Shown piece after piece: positions 17,278 through 26,363 of a DNA stretch of 64,000 bases. The notes beneath the pieces are model-generated. The model searched no databases. It worked only from the letters and a program-made list of their open reading frames with translations, and was not told the DNA's origin. How positions within the stretch are numbered: the stretch's first letter is position 1; each line of letters starts with the position of its first letter. Source of the DNA: Gordonia rubripertincta. Its GTDB lineage: Bacteria; Actinomycetota; Actinomycetes; Mycobacteriales; Mycobacteriaceae. A program made the translations under genes and the position numbers. The stretch spans positions 1,054,001 to 1,118,000 of the forward strand of contig NZ_CP136136.1 in assembly GCF_038024875.1 (NCBI RefSeq), read 5' to 3'.

Positions 17278-18282
17278 GTGCCCGTGCCGCAGACGATCCT
17301 GACGCGTAAGACCAAGTCGGCGATCTTTCTCGTCCTCACCATCGACGACGGTGGCGAGGACACGGTTCGTGATGTGCTCGAGGAGATCCCGGGCCTGAAC
17401 AATGCGGTGTCCTCGCGCGCCCCGGAGGCCGCGCTGGCCGGCATCGTCTCGATCGGTTCCGACGCCTGGGACCGGTTGTTCGACGGCCCCCGCCCGCGTT
17501 CGCTGCGGCCGTTCGTCCCCTACGAGGGCGCGGTCCACACCGCGCCGGCGACCCCCGCGGATCTGCTGGTCCACATCAAGTCCGACCAGATGGACCTGTG
17601 CTTCGAGCTCGGCCGCCTCATCACCGACGCCCTCGGCGACGCGGTGACCGTCGTCGACGAGGTGCACGGCTTCCGCTACTTCGACCTGCGTGATCTCATC
17701 GGCTTCGTCGACGGCACCGAGAACCCCGTCGGACAGGCCGCGATCGACGCCATCACCGTCGGTGACGAGGACCCCGACTTCGCCGGCGGCAGCTACGTCG
17801 CCATCCAGCGCTACGTCCACGACCTGTCGTCGTGGAACGACCTGAGCACGAGCGAGCAGGAAGCCGCGATCGGACGCACCAAGCTCGACAACGTCGAGAT
17901 GTCCGACGACGTGAAACCGCCCAACTCCCACATCGCCCTCAACAAGGTCGAAGACGAGAACGGCGAGGAGATCGACGTCGTCCGCGACAACATGCCCTAC
18001 GGCGATGTCTCCGGGAACGGCGAGAACGGCACCTTCTACATCGCCTACTCCGCCGGCCCCGACGTCACCGAGGAGATGCTGCGCAAGATGTTCATCGGCG
18101 ACCCCCCGGGAACCTACGACCGCCTCCTCGACTTCACCACCGCCGTCACCGGGTCGCAGTTCTTCACCCCGACCCTCGACTTCCTCGAGGACCTGCCGCC
18201 CGCACCCGGCGCCGCCGAACCCGCCGCCCAGACCCCGGTCCGCCGCGCCGACGGATCCCTGGGGATCGGTTCCCTGCACTAG
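17278..18282 (+). CDS. dyp: Dye-decolorising peroxidase (B-type DyP), encapsulin cargo
   Basis: A 334-residue haem peroxidase. The DyP motif GFVDGTENP holds the catalytic Asp, His in PNSHIALNK is the proximal haem ligand, and VRDNMPYG supplies the distal Arg and Asn typical of B-type enzymes. The last residues, DGSLGIGSLH, after an Ala/Pro linker, match the known encapsulin cargo-loading peptide. GTG 17278 is chosen because a TAGGGT box is just upstream; longer frames run through that box. The encapsulin gene starts 49 bases after its stop, so the two make an enzyme-in-nanocompartment operon probably used in oxidative stress. Confidence 0.95.
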   Translation: MPVPQTILTRKTKSAIFLVLTIDDGGEDTVRDVLEEIPGLNNAVSSRAPEAALAGIVSIGSDAWDRLFDGPRPRSLRPFVPYEGAVHTAPATPADLLVHIKSDQMDLCFELGRLITDALGDAVTVVDEVHGFRYFDLRDLIGFVDGTENPVGQAAIDAITVGDEDPDFAGGSYVAIQRYVHDLSSWNDLSTSEQEAAIGRTKLDNVEMSDDVKPPNSHIALNKVEDENGEEIDVVRDNMPYGDVSGNGENGTFYIAYSAGPDVTEEMLRKMFIGDPPGTYDRLLDFTTAVTGSQFFTPTLDFLEDLPPAPGAAEPAAQTPVRRADGSLGIGSLH

Positions 18283-18331
18283 CCCGCCACAGACCGACCA
18301 CCGCCCGACACCACCGCACCAGGAGGCCCCC

Positions 18332-19132
18332 ATGAACAACCTGCACCGCGAGCTCGCCCCCATCTCCGAGGCCGCCTGGGCAGAGATCGAGGAGGAGGCC
18401 ACCCGGTCGTTCAAGCGGAACATCGCCGGTCGCCGACTCGTCGACGTGAAGGGACCGATGGGTCAGGACACCGCAGCCGTCACCCTGGGCCACCGCAGCA
18501 AGATCGACTCCCCGGCCGACGGCATCCAGGCCTTCATCCGCCGAACCCAGTCGCTGGTCGAGCTGAAGGTACCGTTCACCGTCTCCCGTGAGGCCATCGA
18601 CGACGTCGACCGCGGCGCTCAGGACTCCGACTGGGATCCGGTCGTCGAAGCCGCGCGCCAACTCGCGCTCGCCGAGGACCGAGCGATCTTCGAGGGTTAC
18701 GCCGCCGCATCGATCAGCGGTATCCGCGCCGAGGCCACGGCGACCCCGATCCAGCTGCCCGAGGACGTCCGCGACTACCCCGAAGCCGTCAGCCAGGCAC
18801 TCACCACTCTGCGGCTCGCCTCCGTCGACGGGCCGTACTCCGTCGCCATGTCGGCGGAGGTGTACACACAGGTGAACGAGACGTCGAACCACGGCTACCC
18901 CATCCGCCAGCACATCCAGCGGCTCCTCGACGGGGACATCGTCTGGGCGCCGGCCATCCGCGGCGCATTCGTCATGAGCACCCGCGGCGGCGACTTCGAG
19001 CTGACCATCGGCCAGGACGTGTCGATCGGCTACGACTCCCACGACGCCGACGTGGTGAATCTGTACTTCCAGGAATCGTTCACCTACCTCACCCACACCG
19101 GGGAGGCAGCCGTCGCCCTCTTCGGCGGCTGA
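18332..19132 (+). CDS. enc: Encapsulin shell protein (family 1)
   Basis: A 266-residue HK97-fold shell protein. It opens with NNLHRELAPISEAAW, the N-terminal helix that binds cargo peptides, and includes the family stretches RRLVDVKGPMG, VKVPF-like LVELKVPFTVSREAIDD, and LTIGQDVSIGYDSHDADVV near the end. It should assemble into a ~60-subunit capsid around the DyP peroxidase. ATG 18332 follows AGGAGG; open sequence upstream overlaps DyP in another frame and is not used. Context (directly after DyP with a loading tail) makes the assignment firm. Confidence 0.96.
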   Translation: MNNLHRELAPISEAAWAEIEEEATRSFKRNIAGRRLVDVKGPMGQDTAAVTLGHRSKIDSPADGIQAFIRRTQSLVELKVPFTVSREAIDDVDRGAQDSDWDPVVEAARQLALAEDRAIFEGYAAASISGIRAEATATPIQLPEDVRDYPEAVSQALTTLRLASVDGPYSVAMSAEVYTQVNETSNHGYPIRQHIQRLLDGDIVWAPAIRGAFVMSTRGGDFELTIGQDVSIGYDSHDADVVNLYFQESFTYLTHTGEAAVALFGG

Positions 19133-19195
19133 TCGACGGGAGACCGACGTACGCCTTTTAGCCGAGGCAACTAGTCTGGCGCAGGTGATCGTGCC

Positions 19196-20929
19196 ATGCT
19201 GACCCGCCTCATCAGTACGTACCTGCAGCGGTACCGCATCAACATCGTCCTGGTGGTGACGCTGCAGTTCGTCGCCACCGCGGCGATGCTGTACCTGCCG
19301 AGCCTGAACGCCGACATCATCGACAACGGGGTGGCGACCGGCGACACCGGTTACATCATGCGCATCGGCGGCTGGATGCTGCTGGTGAGCATCGTGCAGA
19401 TCGTGGCGACGATCATCGCCCAGTTCTTCGGGTCTCGGGCCGCGCTCGGGGTGGGCCGCGACATCCGCAGCGACCTGCTGCACCGGGTCAACTCGTTCTC
19501 CGCCCGCGAGGTCGGCACGTTCGGCGCCCCGTCGTTGATCACGCGCACCACCAACGACGTCCAGCAGGTGCAGATGCTGATCGTCATGTGCAGCGCGATC
19601 CTCGTGATGGCGCCCATCATGTGCATCGGCGGGATCGTGATGGGCATCCGGGAGGCCCCCGCGTTGTCGTGGGTCATCGCGATCGCGGTACCGATCCTCG
19701 GCTTGGCGATGGGCCTCGTCATCGCACGCATGATCCCCGGTTTCCGGGCCATGCAGGAACGCATCGACTCGGTGAATCGTGTTCTACGCGAGCAGATCAC
19801 GGGAATCCGCGTGGTGCGCGCCTTTGTGCGGGAGGAGCACGAGCGCAAGCGTTTCGCCGTCGCCAACGACCACCTCGCCGACGCCACGCTGCGGGTGGGC
19901 AAGCTGATGGCGCTGATGTTCCCGCTCGTCATGGTGATCACCAACGTCACGATCGTCGCGGTCATCTGGTTCGGCGGTCACGCCGTCTCCGACGGCACGG
20001 TCGAGATCGGCGCTCTCACTGCGCTGATGAGCTACGTCATGCAGATCCTCATGTCGGTGATGATGGCGTCGTTCCTGGCCATGATGGCGCCGCGCGCCGC
20101 GGTCTGTGCCGAGCGCATCACCGAGGTCCTCGACACCGAGACCTCGGTGCATCCCCCCGTCGACCCGATCGGCTTCGCCGGCCATCCCGGCACCGTGAAG
20201 TTCGACGCAGCCGAGTTCCGCTATCCCGGCGCCGACGACCCGGTGCTGAGTGGCATCAGCTTCGAGGTCACACCGGGGACCACGACGGCCATCGTCGGAT
20301 CGACCGGGTCCGGCAAGACGACACTCCTCGGACTCGTACCCCGGCTCATCGACGCCACCGAGGGCAAGGTCAGCGTCGGCGGCACCGACGTGAAGCGACT
20401 CGACCCCGACGAACTGCGCTCGGTGGTCGGCCTCGTCCCGCAGCGCCCCTACCTCTTCTCCGGCACCATCCGGTCGAACATCCTGCACGGCAAGTCCGAC
20501 GCCACCGACGACGAGATCTGGGAGGCGCTGCGCATCGCCCAGGCCGACGAGTTCGTATCGGCCATGCCCGACGGCCTCGACACCCACGTCGCCCAGGGCG
20601 GCACCACCGTCTCCGGGGGACAGCGACAGCGCCTCGCGATCGCCCGTGCACTCGTCCGGCGCCCCGCCGTCTACCTGTTCGACGACTCGTTCTCGGCGCT
20701 CGACCTCACCACCGACGCCAAGCTCCGGGCGGCGCTGCGACCGGCCACCCGCGACGCGTCGGTGATCGTGGTCGCGCAACGCATCTCGACCATCGTCGAC
20801 GCCGAGCAGATCGTCGTCCTCGACCGCGGCCGAATCGTCGGCATCGGCACACACGACGACCTGCTGGCCTCGTGTCCCACCTACGCTGAGATCGCCGAAT
20901 CCCAGCTGGCCATGGAGGAGCGCGCATGA
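19196..20929 (+). CDS. ABC exporter subunit A (type IV, fused TMD-NBD)
   Basis: A 577-residue half-transporter: six membrane helices in residues ~1-310, then an ATPase domain with Walker A GSTGSGKTT (~365), signature VSGGQRQR (~472) and Walker B VYLFDDSFSALD (~492). The catalytic Glu after Walker B is replaced by Asp, so its own ATP site is degenerate. It overlaps the next gene by four bases (ATGA) and is the partner of that half-transporter. Multidrug or lipid export is likely by family; the substrate is unknown. A TAGTCT box lies at 19172-19177. Confidence 0.92.
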   Translation: MLTRLISTYLQRYRINIVLVVTLQFVATAAMLYLPSLNADIIDNGVATGDTGYIMRIGGWMLLVSIVQIVATIIAQFFGSRAALGVGRDIRSDLLHRVNSFSAREVGTFGAPSLITRTTNDVQQVQMLIVMCSAILVMAPIMCIGGIVMGIREAPALSWVIAIAVPILGLAMGLVIARMIPGFRAMQERIDSVNRVLREQITGIRVVRAFVREEHERKRFAVANDHLADATLRVGKLMALMFPLVMVITNVTIVAVIWFGGHAVSDGTVEIGALTALMSYVMQILMSVMMASFLAMMAPRAAVCAERITEVLDTETSVHPPVDPIGFAGHPGTVKFDAAEFRYPGADDPVLSGISFEVTPGTTTAIVGSTGSGKTTLLGLVPRLIDATEGKVSVGGTDVKRLDPDELRSVVGLVPQRPYLFSGTIRSNILHGKSDATDDEIWEALRIAQADEFVSAMPDGLDTHVAQGGTTVSGGQRQRLAIARALVRRPAVYLFDDSFSALDLTTDAKLRAALRPATRDASVIVVAQRISTIVDAEQIVVLDRGRIVGIGTHDDLLASCPTYAEIAESQLAMEERA

Positions 20930-22845
20930 CCCGCCCGGGTGGACCGATGGCCGCCGGCGGTCCCGAGTCCAAGCCGCGCTCGTTCTGGCCGTCGATCAAA
21001 CGGGTTGTCGCCCAACTCGGTTCATACCGCGGCTTGATGACCGTGACGCTGGGTTCGATCGTCGGATCGGTCATCCTGCTGGCCGTCGCACCGCGCGTCC
21101 TCGGTCACGCCACCGACCTCGTCTTCAACGGCGTCATCGGCCGGATGCTGCCCGCCGGGCAGTCGAAGGACCAGGCGGTGGCCGGCCTGCGCGACCGCGG
21201 CGACGACACCTTCGCCGACATGGTCTCGTCGATGGACGTGACGCCCGGTGTCGGGGTCGATTTCGGCGACGTCGGCCGCGTCCTGCTTCTGACCCTGGTG
21301 ATGTACGTCGTGGCGTCGGGACTGGCCTGGCTGGCCGCTTACCTGCTGAACATCATTGTCGTGGAGACGATCCGAGACCTACGCGCGAAGGTCGAAGAGA
21401 AGGTCCACCGCCTGCCGCTGCGGTACTACGACACGATGCCGCGCGGTGAGCTGCTCAGTCGGGTCACCAACGACCTCGACAACCTGTCACAGAGCATGCA
21501 GCAGACCATCGCCCAGTTCGTGAACTCGGTGCTGACGGTCGTCGCGCTGCTGGTGATGATGATCTGGATCTCGCCGCTCCTCGCGCTGATCGCGGTGGCG
21601 ACCGTGCCGCTGGCGATCATCGCGACCGCCGTCATCGCGAAGCGTTCCAAGCCCCACTTCTCCGCACAGTGGGCGTCGACCGGTGCCCTCAACGCCCAGG
21701 TCGAGGAAGCCTTCACCGGACACGAACTGGTGACCGCCTTCGGTCGTCAGCGGGAGATCGAGGCGACCTTCGACGAGCGCAACGAGAAGCTGTACCAGTC
21801 GAGTTGGCGGGCGCAGTTCATCTCCGGCGTCATCATGCCGACCATCATGTTCCTCGGGAACCTCAACTACGTGGCCGTCGCCGTGGTCGGTGGCCTGCGG
21901 GTGGCGTCGGGTTCGCTGAGCCTCGGTGAGGTGCAGGCGTTCATCCAGTACTCCCGCCAGTTCACGCAGCCGCTCACCCAGATCGGGTCGATGATCAACC
22001 TGATGCAGAGCGGCGTCGCGTCCGCCGAGCGCATCTTCGACATCCTCGACGCCGAGGAGCAGACCCCGGACGCGGCGAACCCGAAGACGCCGCCGGTCGA
22101 CAACGGGCTCATCGAGTTCGACGACGTCTCGTTCCGCTACGTCGAGGACAAGCCGTTGATCGAGAACCTCACCCTGACAGCGCGTCCCGGACACATGGTC
22201 GCGATCGTCGGACCGACCGGCGCCGGCAAGACCACCCTGGTCAACCTGATCATGCGGTTCTACGACGTCGATTCCGGAACCATCCGTGTCGACGGCGTGG
22301 ACTCGGCCGAGATGACCCGCGACGATCTCCGTGAGCGCACCGGCATGGTGCTGCAGGACTCGTGGCTGTTCGGCGGGACGATCTACGACAACATCGCCTA
22401 CGGTGACCCCTCCGCCACCCGCGAAGAGGTCCTCGAGGCCGCCCGGATGAGTCACGTCGACCACTTCGTCCGCACTCTCCCCAACGGTTACGACACGGTC
22501 CTCGACGACGAGGGCGGCGGCGTCAGTGCCGGTGAGCGGCAGCTCATCACGATCGCCCGGGCGTTCCTCGCCCGGCCCACGATCCTCATCCTCGACGAGG
22601 CGACCAGTTCCGTCGACACCCGCACCGAGCTGCTCATCCAGAAGGCGATGGCCAACCTGCGCACCGATCGCACGAGTTTCGTGATCGCACACCGTCTCTC
22701 GACGGTCCGCGACGCCGACGTGATCGTGGTGATGGAAGACGGCCACATCGTCGAACAGGGCAACCACGACGAACTCCTCGCCGCGCGCGGCGCGTACTGC
22801 CGGCTGTACCAGAGCCAGTTCACCGCGGCGATCGAGGCGGGCTGA
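20926..22845 (+). CDS. ABC exporter subunit B (type IV, fused TMD-NBD)
   Basis: A 639-residue half-transporter with an extracytoplasmic-side insertion after the first helix (about residues 65-105), six helices, then Walker A GPTGAGKTT (~427), a changed signature VSAGERQ (~532, canonical SGGQ) and intact Walker B ILILDEATSSVD (~553). Together with subunit A this gives one consensus ATP site (B's Walker motifs with A's SGGQ) and one degenerate site, as in TM287/288- and LmrCD-type heterodimers. The four-base overlap implies translational coupling and 1:1 synthesis. Confidence 0.92.
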   Translation: MTRPGGPMAAGGPESKPRSFWPSIKRVVAQLGSYRGLMTVTLGSIVGSVILLAVAPRVLGHATDLVFNGVIGRMLPAGQSKDQAVAGLRDRGDDTFADMVSSMDVTPGVGVDFGDVGRVLLLTLVMYVVASGLAWLAAYLLNIIVVETIRDLRAKVEEKVHRLPLRYYDTMPRGELLSRVTNDLDNLSQSMQQTIAQFVNSVLTVVALLVMMIWISPLLALIAVATVPLAIIATAVIAKRSKPHFSAQWASTGALNAQVEEAFTGHELVTAFGRQREIEATFDERNEKLYQSSWRAQFISGVIMPTIMFLGNLNYVAVAVVGGLRVASGSLSLGEVQAFIQYSRQFTQPLTQIGSMINLMQSGVASAERIFDILDAEEQTPDAANPKTPPVDNGLIEFDDVSFRYVEDKPLIENLTLTARPGHMVAIVGPTGAGKTTLVNLIMRFYDVDSGTIRVDGVDSAEMTRDDLRERTGMVLQDSWLFGGTIYDNIAYGDPSATREEVLEAARMSHVDHFVRTLPNGYDTVLDDEGGGVSAGERQLITIARAFLARPTILILDEATSSVDTRTELLIQKAMANLRTDRTSFVIAHRLSTVRDADVIVVMEDGHIVEQGNHDELLAARGAYCRLYQSQFTAAIEAG

Positions 22846-22992
22846 GCCCCACGCTGCGATGCGCTGGCGCCGACTCCCTCGCTTCTTGGGGTGCGAGGAG
22901 CGACAGCCCCCCTGCTCCCTGAGGTGCGAGGAGCGCTAGCGACGAGCCTCGAAGGGCTGGCGAGTTACCCTGCTACGCAACCACAGTCGGAA

Positions 22993-23072
22993 TGAAGTCG
23001 CGTGCGACATCAACCCGTCGGCACGACCTCGATCGAGCTCGTACATCCTAAGCGATGTCGCATGCGACTTCA
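22993..23072. repeat. Long-spaced 19-bp inverted repeat
   Basis: TGAAGTCGCGTGCGACATC (22993-23011) and GATGTCGCATGCGACTTCA (23054-23072) are reverse complements with one mismatch, separated by 42 bases. The right arm itself contains the 12-bp palindrome GTCGCATGCGAC. Confidence 0.7.
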
Positions 23073-23114
23073 CTTCGGCGGACCGTCGATGATCGCCGTC
23101 CCCGTGAGTGTCGC

Positions 23115-23137
23115 TCGAGGGCATATATTGCCCTCGA
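23115..23137. terminator. Hairpin before the minus-strand hypothetical gene end
   Basis: TCGAGGGCA and TGCCCTCGA pair perfectly (9 bp) over loop TATAT. It lies 44 bases past the stop of the gene ending at 23181 and could terminate it. Confidence 0.45.
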
Positions 23138-23180
23138 AGACTGCTGACGGGGATGGATCTCCGGCTGAGGTGCGAGGAGC

Positions 23181-23876
23181 TCAGTCCCCGCGACCCCGTT
23201 CGAGCGCACCGGCGATCTGGCGTTCGAGGCGTTCGGCGGCAAGGGGCGGGACGTCGAGGAGGCCGTCGAGTTCGGACCGCGCCTTCTTGTAGGCGGCCTG
23301 GCGTTCCGCTGCGGTGGCACCGGAGTCGGAGGCGATGTTGATGAGTTTGCGGGCGCGGTCGAGCGCTTCGCGTTCGATCGGGGAGAACCCGGCCTGCTTG
23401 CGGCGTCGTGCCTCGCGTTCGGCCGCGTCGAAGGCCGCGGCATAGTCACCGACCGCCTCGCGGTAGTCGGCGAAGTCGACCGGGGCGAGAGTCGTCTCGG
23501 TATCGCCTGCACGCGGGGGTTCCGGGCGCAGGTCGTCGGCGTGGACCCGCGCGCGATGGAAGGCGAGAGTGAGTGGCTCTCGCATGTCGGTCATGAGGGG
23601 GTACTCGATGAGCGTGGCCAGGTCGAGCTCGTAGGCGAACCACTTCTCGTTGAGTGCATCGTGCTGTTTGAGTGTCTTGCGGAGTTGCTCGACGGACGTC
23701 GTGGTCAGTTTCAGCTGTTCGGTCTGGGCGGCGGCCTTGATCCGGGCCAGTTCGATCTTGTCCTTGCGCCGCTTCTCGTTGTACTTCGCGACCGACCCGG
23801 CCCAGCCGCCGACGACGCCACCGATGGGGAAGATCAACCACCAGTTGTTGCTCGCGAACTCGAGGATGCCCGTCAC
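23181..23876 (-). CDS. Membrane-anchored coiled-coil hypothetical protein
   Basis: A 231-residue protein with one N-terminal membrane helix (about residues 8-29, WWLIFPIGGVVGGWAGSVA) followed by a long charged helical region (K/R/E/Q-rich, ~30-75) likely to be coiled coil, and a second helical part to the C-terminus rich in RRRKQ and ERQAAYKKARSEL. I recognise no named family. The GTG start at 23876 follows GTTGACCT-like sequence without a strong ribosome site. It stands alone between the repeat cluster and an SDR gene. Confidence 0.75.
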   Translation of the reverse strand: MTGILEFASNNWWLIFPIGGVVGGWAGSVAKYNEKRRKDKIELARIKAAAQTEQLKLTTTSVEQLRKTLKQHDALNEKWFAYELDLATLIEYPLMTDMREPLTLAFHRARVHADDLRPEPPRAGDTETTLAPVDFADYREAVGDYAAAFDAAEREARRRKQAGFSPIEREALDRARKLINIASDSGATAAERQAAYKKARSELDGLLDVPPLAAERLERQIAGALERGRGD

Positions 23877-23999
23877 AGGTCAACTGTACCGAGACCGACC
23901 GCCCGCGATCAGGGTGAACGCACGGCCGATCCGGGCGCGCATCAGCTCGTCGCCGAGACCCTCGACGAGCGGCGAGAGTGGTTGCGCGACAAGAAACCC

Positions 24000-24791
24000 C
24001 TACAGATCCGGGATCGGCAGCTCCAGGTTCGGTGCGATGATCCCGCCGTCGACCTCGAGGATCTTGCCGGTGACGTAGGCACCCGCCGGTGAGGCCAGGT
24101 ACAGGGCCGCGGCAGCGATGTCCTCGGGGTCGCCGAGCCGGTGCATCGGGGTGGCGTTCTCGAGTGCGGTCCGCATCTCGTCGTTGCCGGCCACGATCTC
24201 GAGTGACGATGTGAGGATCGCCCCGGGCGCGATCCCGTTGACCCGGATCTTCGGGTTCAGGTCCATCGCGGCGATCCGGGTGTAGTGCGCCAGAGCGGCT
24301 TTCGCGGTTCCATAGGCGGCATACGCGCGACCCGGCACCCGGCCGACGGCCGAGGTGATGTTGATGATCGAACCGTGACCGGTCGTCGCGAGCATCTGCT
24401 TGGCGCCGGCTACGACGAGCGCATGCGCGTTGGCGACGTTGAAGTCGAAGGCATCGACGAGGTGTTGGGGGGTGGTGTCGAGGAGCGGGCGCGGCATCGC
24501 GCCGCCCACGTTGTTGACGATCGTGTCCAGCCGTCCGAACTCCTCGACCGCGGTCTGGGCGAGCGCGGCCGTGGCGTCGGCGTTGCTGAGATCGACCGGG
24601 ACGACGCGGGCGCGACGCCCGGCGTCGGCGATCTGTCCGGCTACCTGGTCGAGGTCGAATTCGCTGCGCGCCGCGATCACCACGTCGGCACCCGCCTGGG
24701 CGAAGGCCACGGCGATGGCCGCACCCAGGCCGCGACCGGCACCGGTGACGACGGCGACATGGTCATCGATACGGAATCTGTCGAGAATCAC
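24000..24791 (-). CDS. Short-chain dehydrogenase/reductase
   Basis: A 263-residue classical SDR. The cofactor loop [12 protein letters not shown], the NNVG stretch and the catalytic Y-x3-K in [11 protein letters not shown] are present, and the C-terminus [16 protein letters not shown] closes the fold. Arg after VVIAA suggests NADP(H) is possible. Such genes reduce or oxidise carbonyls of many lipids and sterols; no substrate can be fixed. GTG 24791 is preceded by GGGGA. A 2-hydroxyacid dehydrogenase gene lies 59 bases upstream on the same strand. Confidence 0.88.
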   Translation of the reverse strand: MILDRFRIDDHVAVVTGAGRGLGAAIAVAFAQAGADVVIAARSEFDLDQVAGQIADAGRRARVVPVDLSNADATAALAQTAVEEFGRLDTIVNNVGGAMPRPLLDTTPQHLVDAFDFNVANAHALVVAGAKQMLATTGHGSIINITSAVGRVPGRAYAAYGTAKAALAHYTRIAAMDLNPKIRVNGIAPGAILTSSLEIVAGNDEMRTALENATPMHRLGDPEDIAAAALYLASPAGAYVTGKILEVDGGIIAPNLELPIPDL

Positions 24792-24850
24792 TCCCCGACT
24801 CTGCCACGAACGGCCGCAAAACGAGAACGTGTTCTAGAAAATGGTCCCGG

Positions 24851-25762
24851 TCAGTAGTCTCGGCCGGGCGTGACCACCGAGATCAGTTCCTCGCCGGCCG
24901 CGAAGCGACGCACGTTCTCGGCCAGCCACGGCGCCATCTCGCGTGTCAGGCCCGAGGCGGGATTGGCGACGTGCGGGGTGATGATGACGTTCGGCAACGA
25001 CCACAGCGGGTGATCCTCGGCCGGCGGTTCGGGATCGGTCACGTCGAGCGCCGCACCGGCGATCTCGCCGCCGACCAGCGCCCGGTACAAGGCCTCCTCG
25101 TCGACCAGCGGGCCGCGCGCGACGTTGACGATCCATGCGTGATCCGGCAGCGCGGCAAGGCTTTCGGCATTGATCATGTGCCGCGTCTCCGGCGTCGACG
25201 GAGCGGCGAGCACCACGTGATCGACCGAGGACCACACCGAGTCCAGTTCGGCGGAGCGCCGAACCTCGTCGGCACCGGGCACCTCGCGGCCCGACCGGTT
25301 CACCGCGACGACGCGGGCACCGCAGGCCTTCAGCCGCGGGCCCAGCGACGCGCCGATGCCGCCCGCACCCACGATGGCGACCGTGGAGCCGTGCAGCGAC
25401 CGCACGGAGGTGTCGATCCGTTCCTTGTCCCAATGTCGCGTGACGGCGGTGTTGATCTGCCGGAGTCCGGCGAGAAGCAGCGCGAGCGCGTGCTCGGCCA
25501 CGTTCTCGGCGTAGAAGCCGGAGGCGTTGGTCCAGACCCGGCGGTCGTCGAGCAGCCCGGCATTCAGGAAGTCCTCGATACCCGCCGTCTTGAGGGCGAC
25601 CCACTCGACGGCATCCGGTAGTTCGGGGAACTCGGCGGGCGGGCCGATCCAGACCAGGACCCGCGCGTCGTCGAGCCCCACGATCTTCCCGCCGGCGCCC
25701 TCGACCGCGGCGACGAGATGCTCGTCGTGGGTGGGCTCGACGGCGACGTGAACAGCGGTCAT
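24851..25762 (-). CDS. D-isomer-specific 2-hydroxyacid dehydrogenase
   Basis: A 303-residue NAD-dependent dehydrogenase with the family order: divergent N-terminal lid, Rossmann loop [14 protein letters not shown], the helix with [11 protein letters not shown] (Arg of the active site in NVARGP), catalytic Glu in [15 protein letters not shown], and His in ITPHVAN. It reduces 2-keto acids to D-2-hydroxy acids or the reverse; glyoxylate/hydroxypyruvate and phosphoglycerate forms cannot be told apart here. Its start overlaps the stop of rnhA by four bases, so the two are translationally coupled. Confidence 0.88.
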   Translation of the reverse strand: MTAVHVAVEPTHDEHLVAAVEGAGGKIVGLDDARVLVWIGPPAEFPELPDAVEWVALKTAGIEDFLNAGLLDDRRVWTNASGFYAENVAEHALALLLAGLRQINTAVTRHWDKERIDTSVRSLHGSTVAIVGAGGIGASLGPRLKACGARVVAVNRSGREVPGADEVRRSAELDSVWSSVDHVVLAAPSTPETRHMINAESLAALPDHAWIVNVARGPLVDEEALYRALVGGEIAGAALDVTDPEPPAEDHPLWSLPNVIITPHVANPASGLTREMAPWLAENVRRFAAGEELISVVTPGRDY

Positions 25763-26244
25763 CGGGAGACCGCCCGGGCCGCGGTGGTGGCGAGTTCGTC
25801 GGCGATCTCGTTGAAGTGGTCACCGGCGTGGCCCTTGACCCAGCGCCATTCGACCTCGTGACGCTTCTCCTCCTCGATGAGGCGGCGCCACAGGTCGGCG
25901 TTCTTCACCGGCTTCTTGTCCTTGGTCTTCCAGCCGTTCGCCTGCCAGCCGGCGACCCACTTCATGATGCCGTTCCGCACATAGGTGGAGTCGGTGTAGA
26001 TGATCACCTTCGACGGCCTGGTCAGCGCGGCGAGCCCTTCGATGGCCGCCGTGAGCTCCATCTTGTTGTTCGTGGTGTCGGGGTCCGACCCGGAGATCCG
26101 CTTCTCGTTGCCCTTGTACCGGAGCACCGCACCCCACCCGCCGGGGCCGGGGTTGCCGAGGCAGGCGCCGTCGGTGGAGATCTCCACGACCGCGTCGTCG
26201 GGGCCGGTCGGGTTCTCGGGAGCGGGGTTCACGGGATCTGTCAC
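25759..26244 (-). CDS. rnhA: Ribonuclease HI
   Basis: A 161-residue RNase HI that removes RNA from RNA-DNA hybrids. All catalytic residues are visible: Asp25 (STDGAC), Glu63 (KMEL), Asp85 (YTDS) and Asp149 (NEIADEL), with the mobile-loop His139 (KGHAGD). The basic handle region around [10 protein letters not shown] is present as in E. coli RNase HI. A TAGGCT box 7 bases before GTG 26244 points to leaderless expression. It heads the rnhA-hydroxyacid dehydrogenase pair. Confidence 0.95.
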   Translation of the reverse strand: MTDPVNPAPENPTGPDDAVVEISTDGACLGNPGPGGWGAVLRYKGNEKRISGSDPDTTNNKMELTAAIEGLAALTRPSKVIIYTDSTYVRNGIMKWVAGWQANGWKTKDKKPVKNADLWRRLIEEEKRHEVEWRWVKGHAGDHFNEIADELATTAARAVSR

Positions 26245-26257
26245 GCACGGAAGCCTA
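26245..26257 (-). promoter_or_regulatory. Leaderless promoter of rnhA
   Basis: On the minus strand TAGGCT (26257-26252) ends 7 bases before the GTG start at 26244. Confidence 0.55.
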
Positions 26258-26351
26258 CGTCAGCACCGTGACCACCCCATCAGAGGCGATCGCGTCACGA
26301 AACCACGCTGCGTCGATCTCGACTCTCCGTGACACCACCACCGCCGGCCCC

Positions 26352-26363
26352 TACTGTGGACGC
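26352..26363 (+). promoter_or_regulatory. Leaderless promoter of tam
   Basis: TACTGT (26352-26357) ends 6 bases before ATG 26364; no Shine-Dalgarno is seen. Confidence 0.55.

Larger units (their letters stand above)
22846..23180. repeat. Intergenic cluster of short direct and inverted repeats
   Basis: No gene is supported. The stretch contains CTGAGGTGCGAGGAGC at 22919-22934 and 23165-23180 with a diverged third copy at 22887-22902; a 19-base inverted pair at 22993-23011 and 23054-23072; and the hairpin TCGAGGGCA/TGCCCTCGA at 23115-23137 with loop TATAT. It resembles intergenic repeat families of actinomycete genomes. Confidence 0.65.

Noticed and set aside
18164..19483. 439-codon frame antisense to encapsulin
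   Set aside because: It spans two unrelated genes on the other strand and shows only shadow composition.
22936..23124. Short minus-strand frame inside the repeat cluster
   Set aside because: Its repeated SHATS peptides come directly from the inverted DNA repeat, so it is better explained as non-coding repeat DNA.
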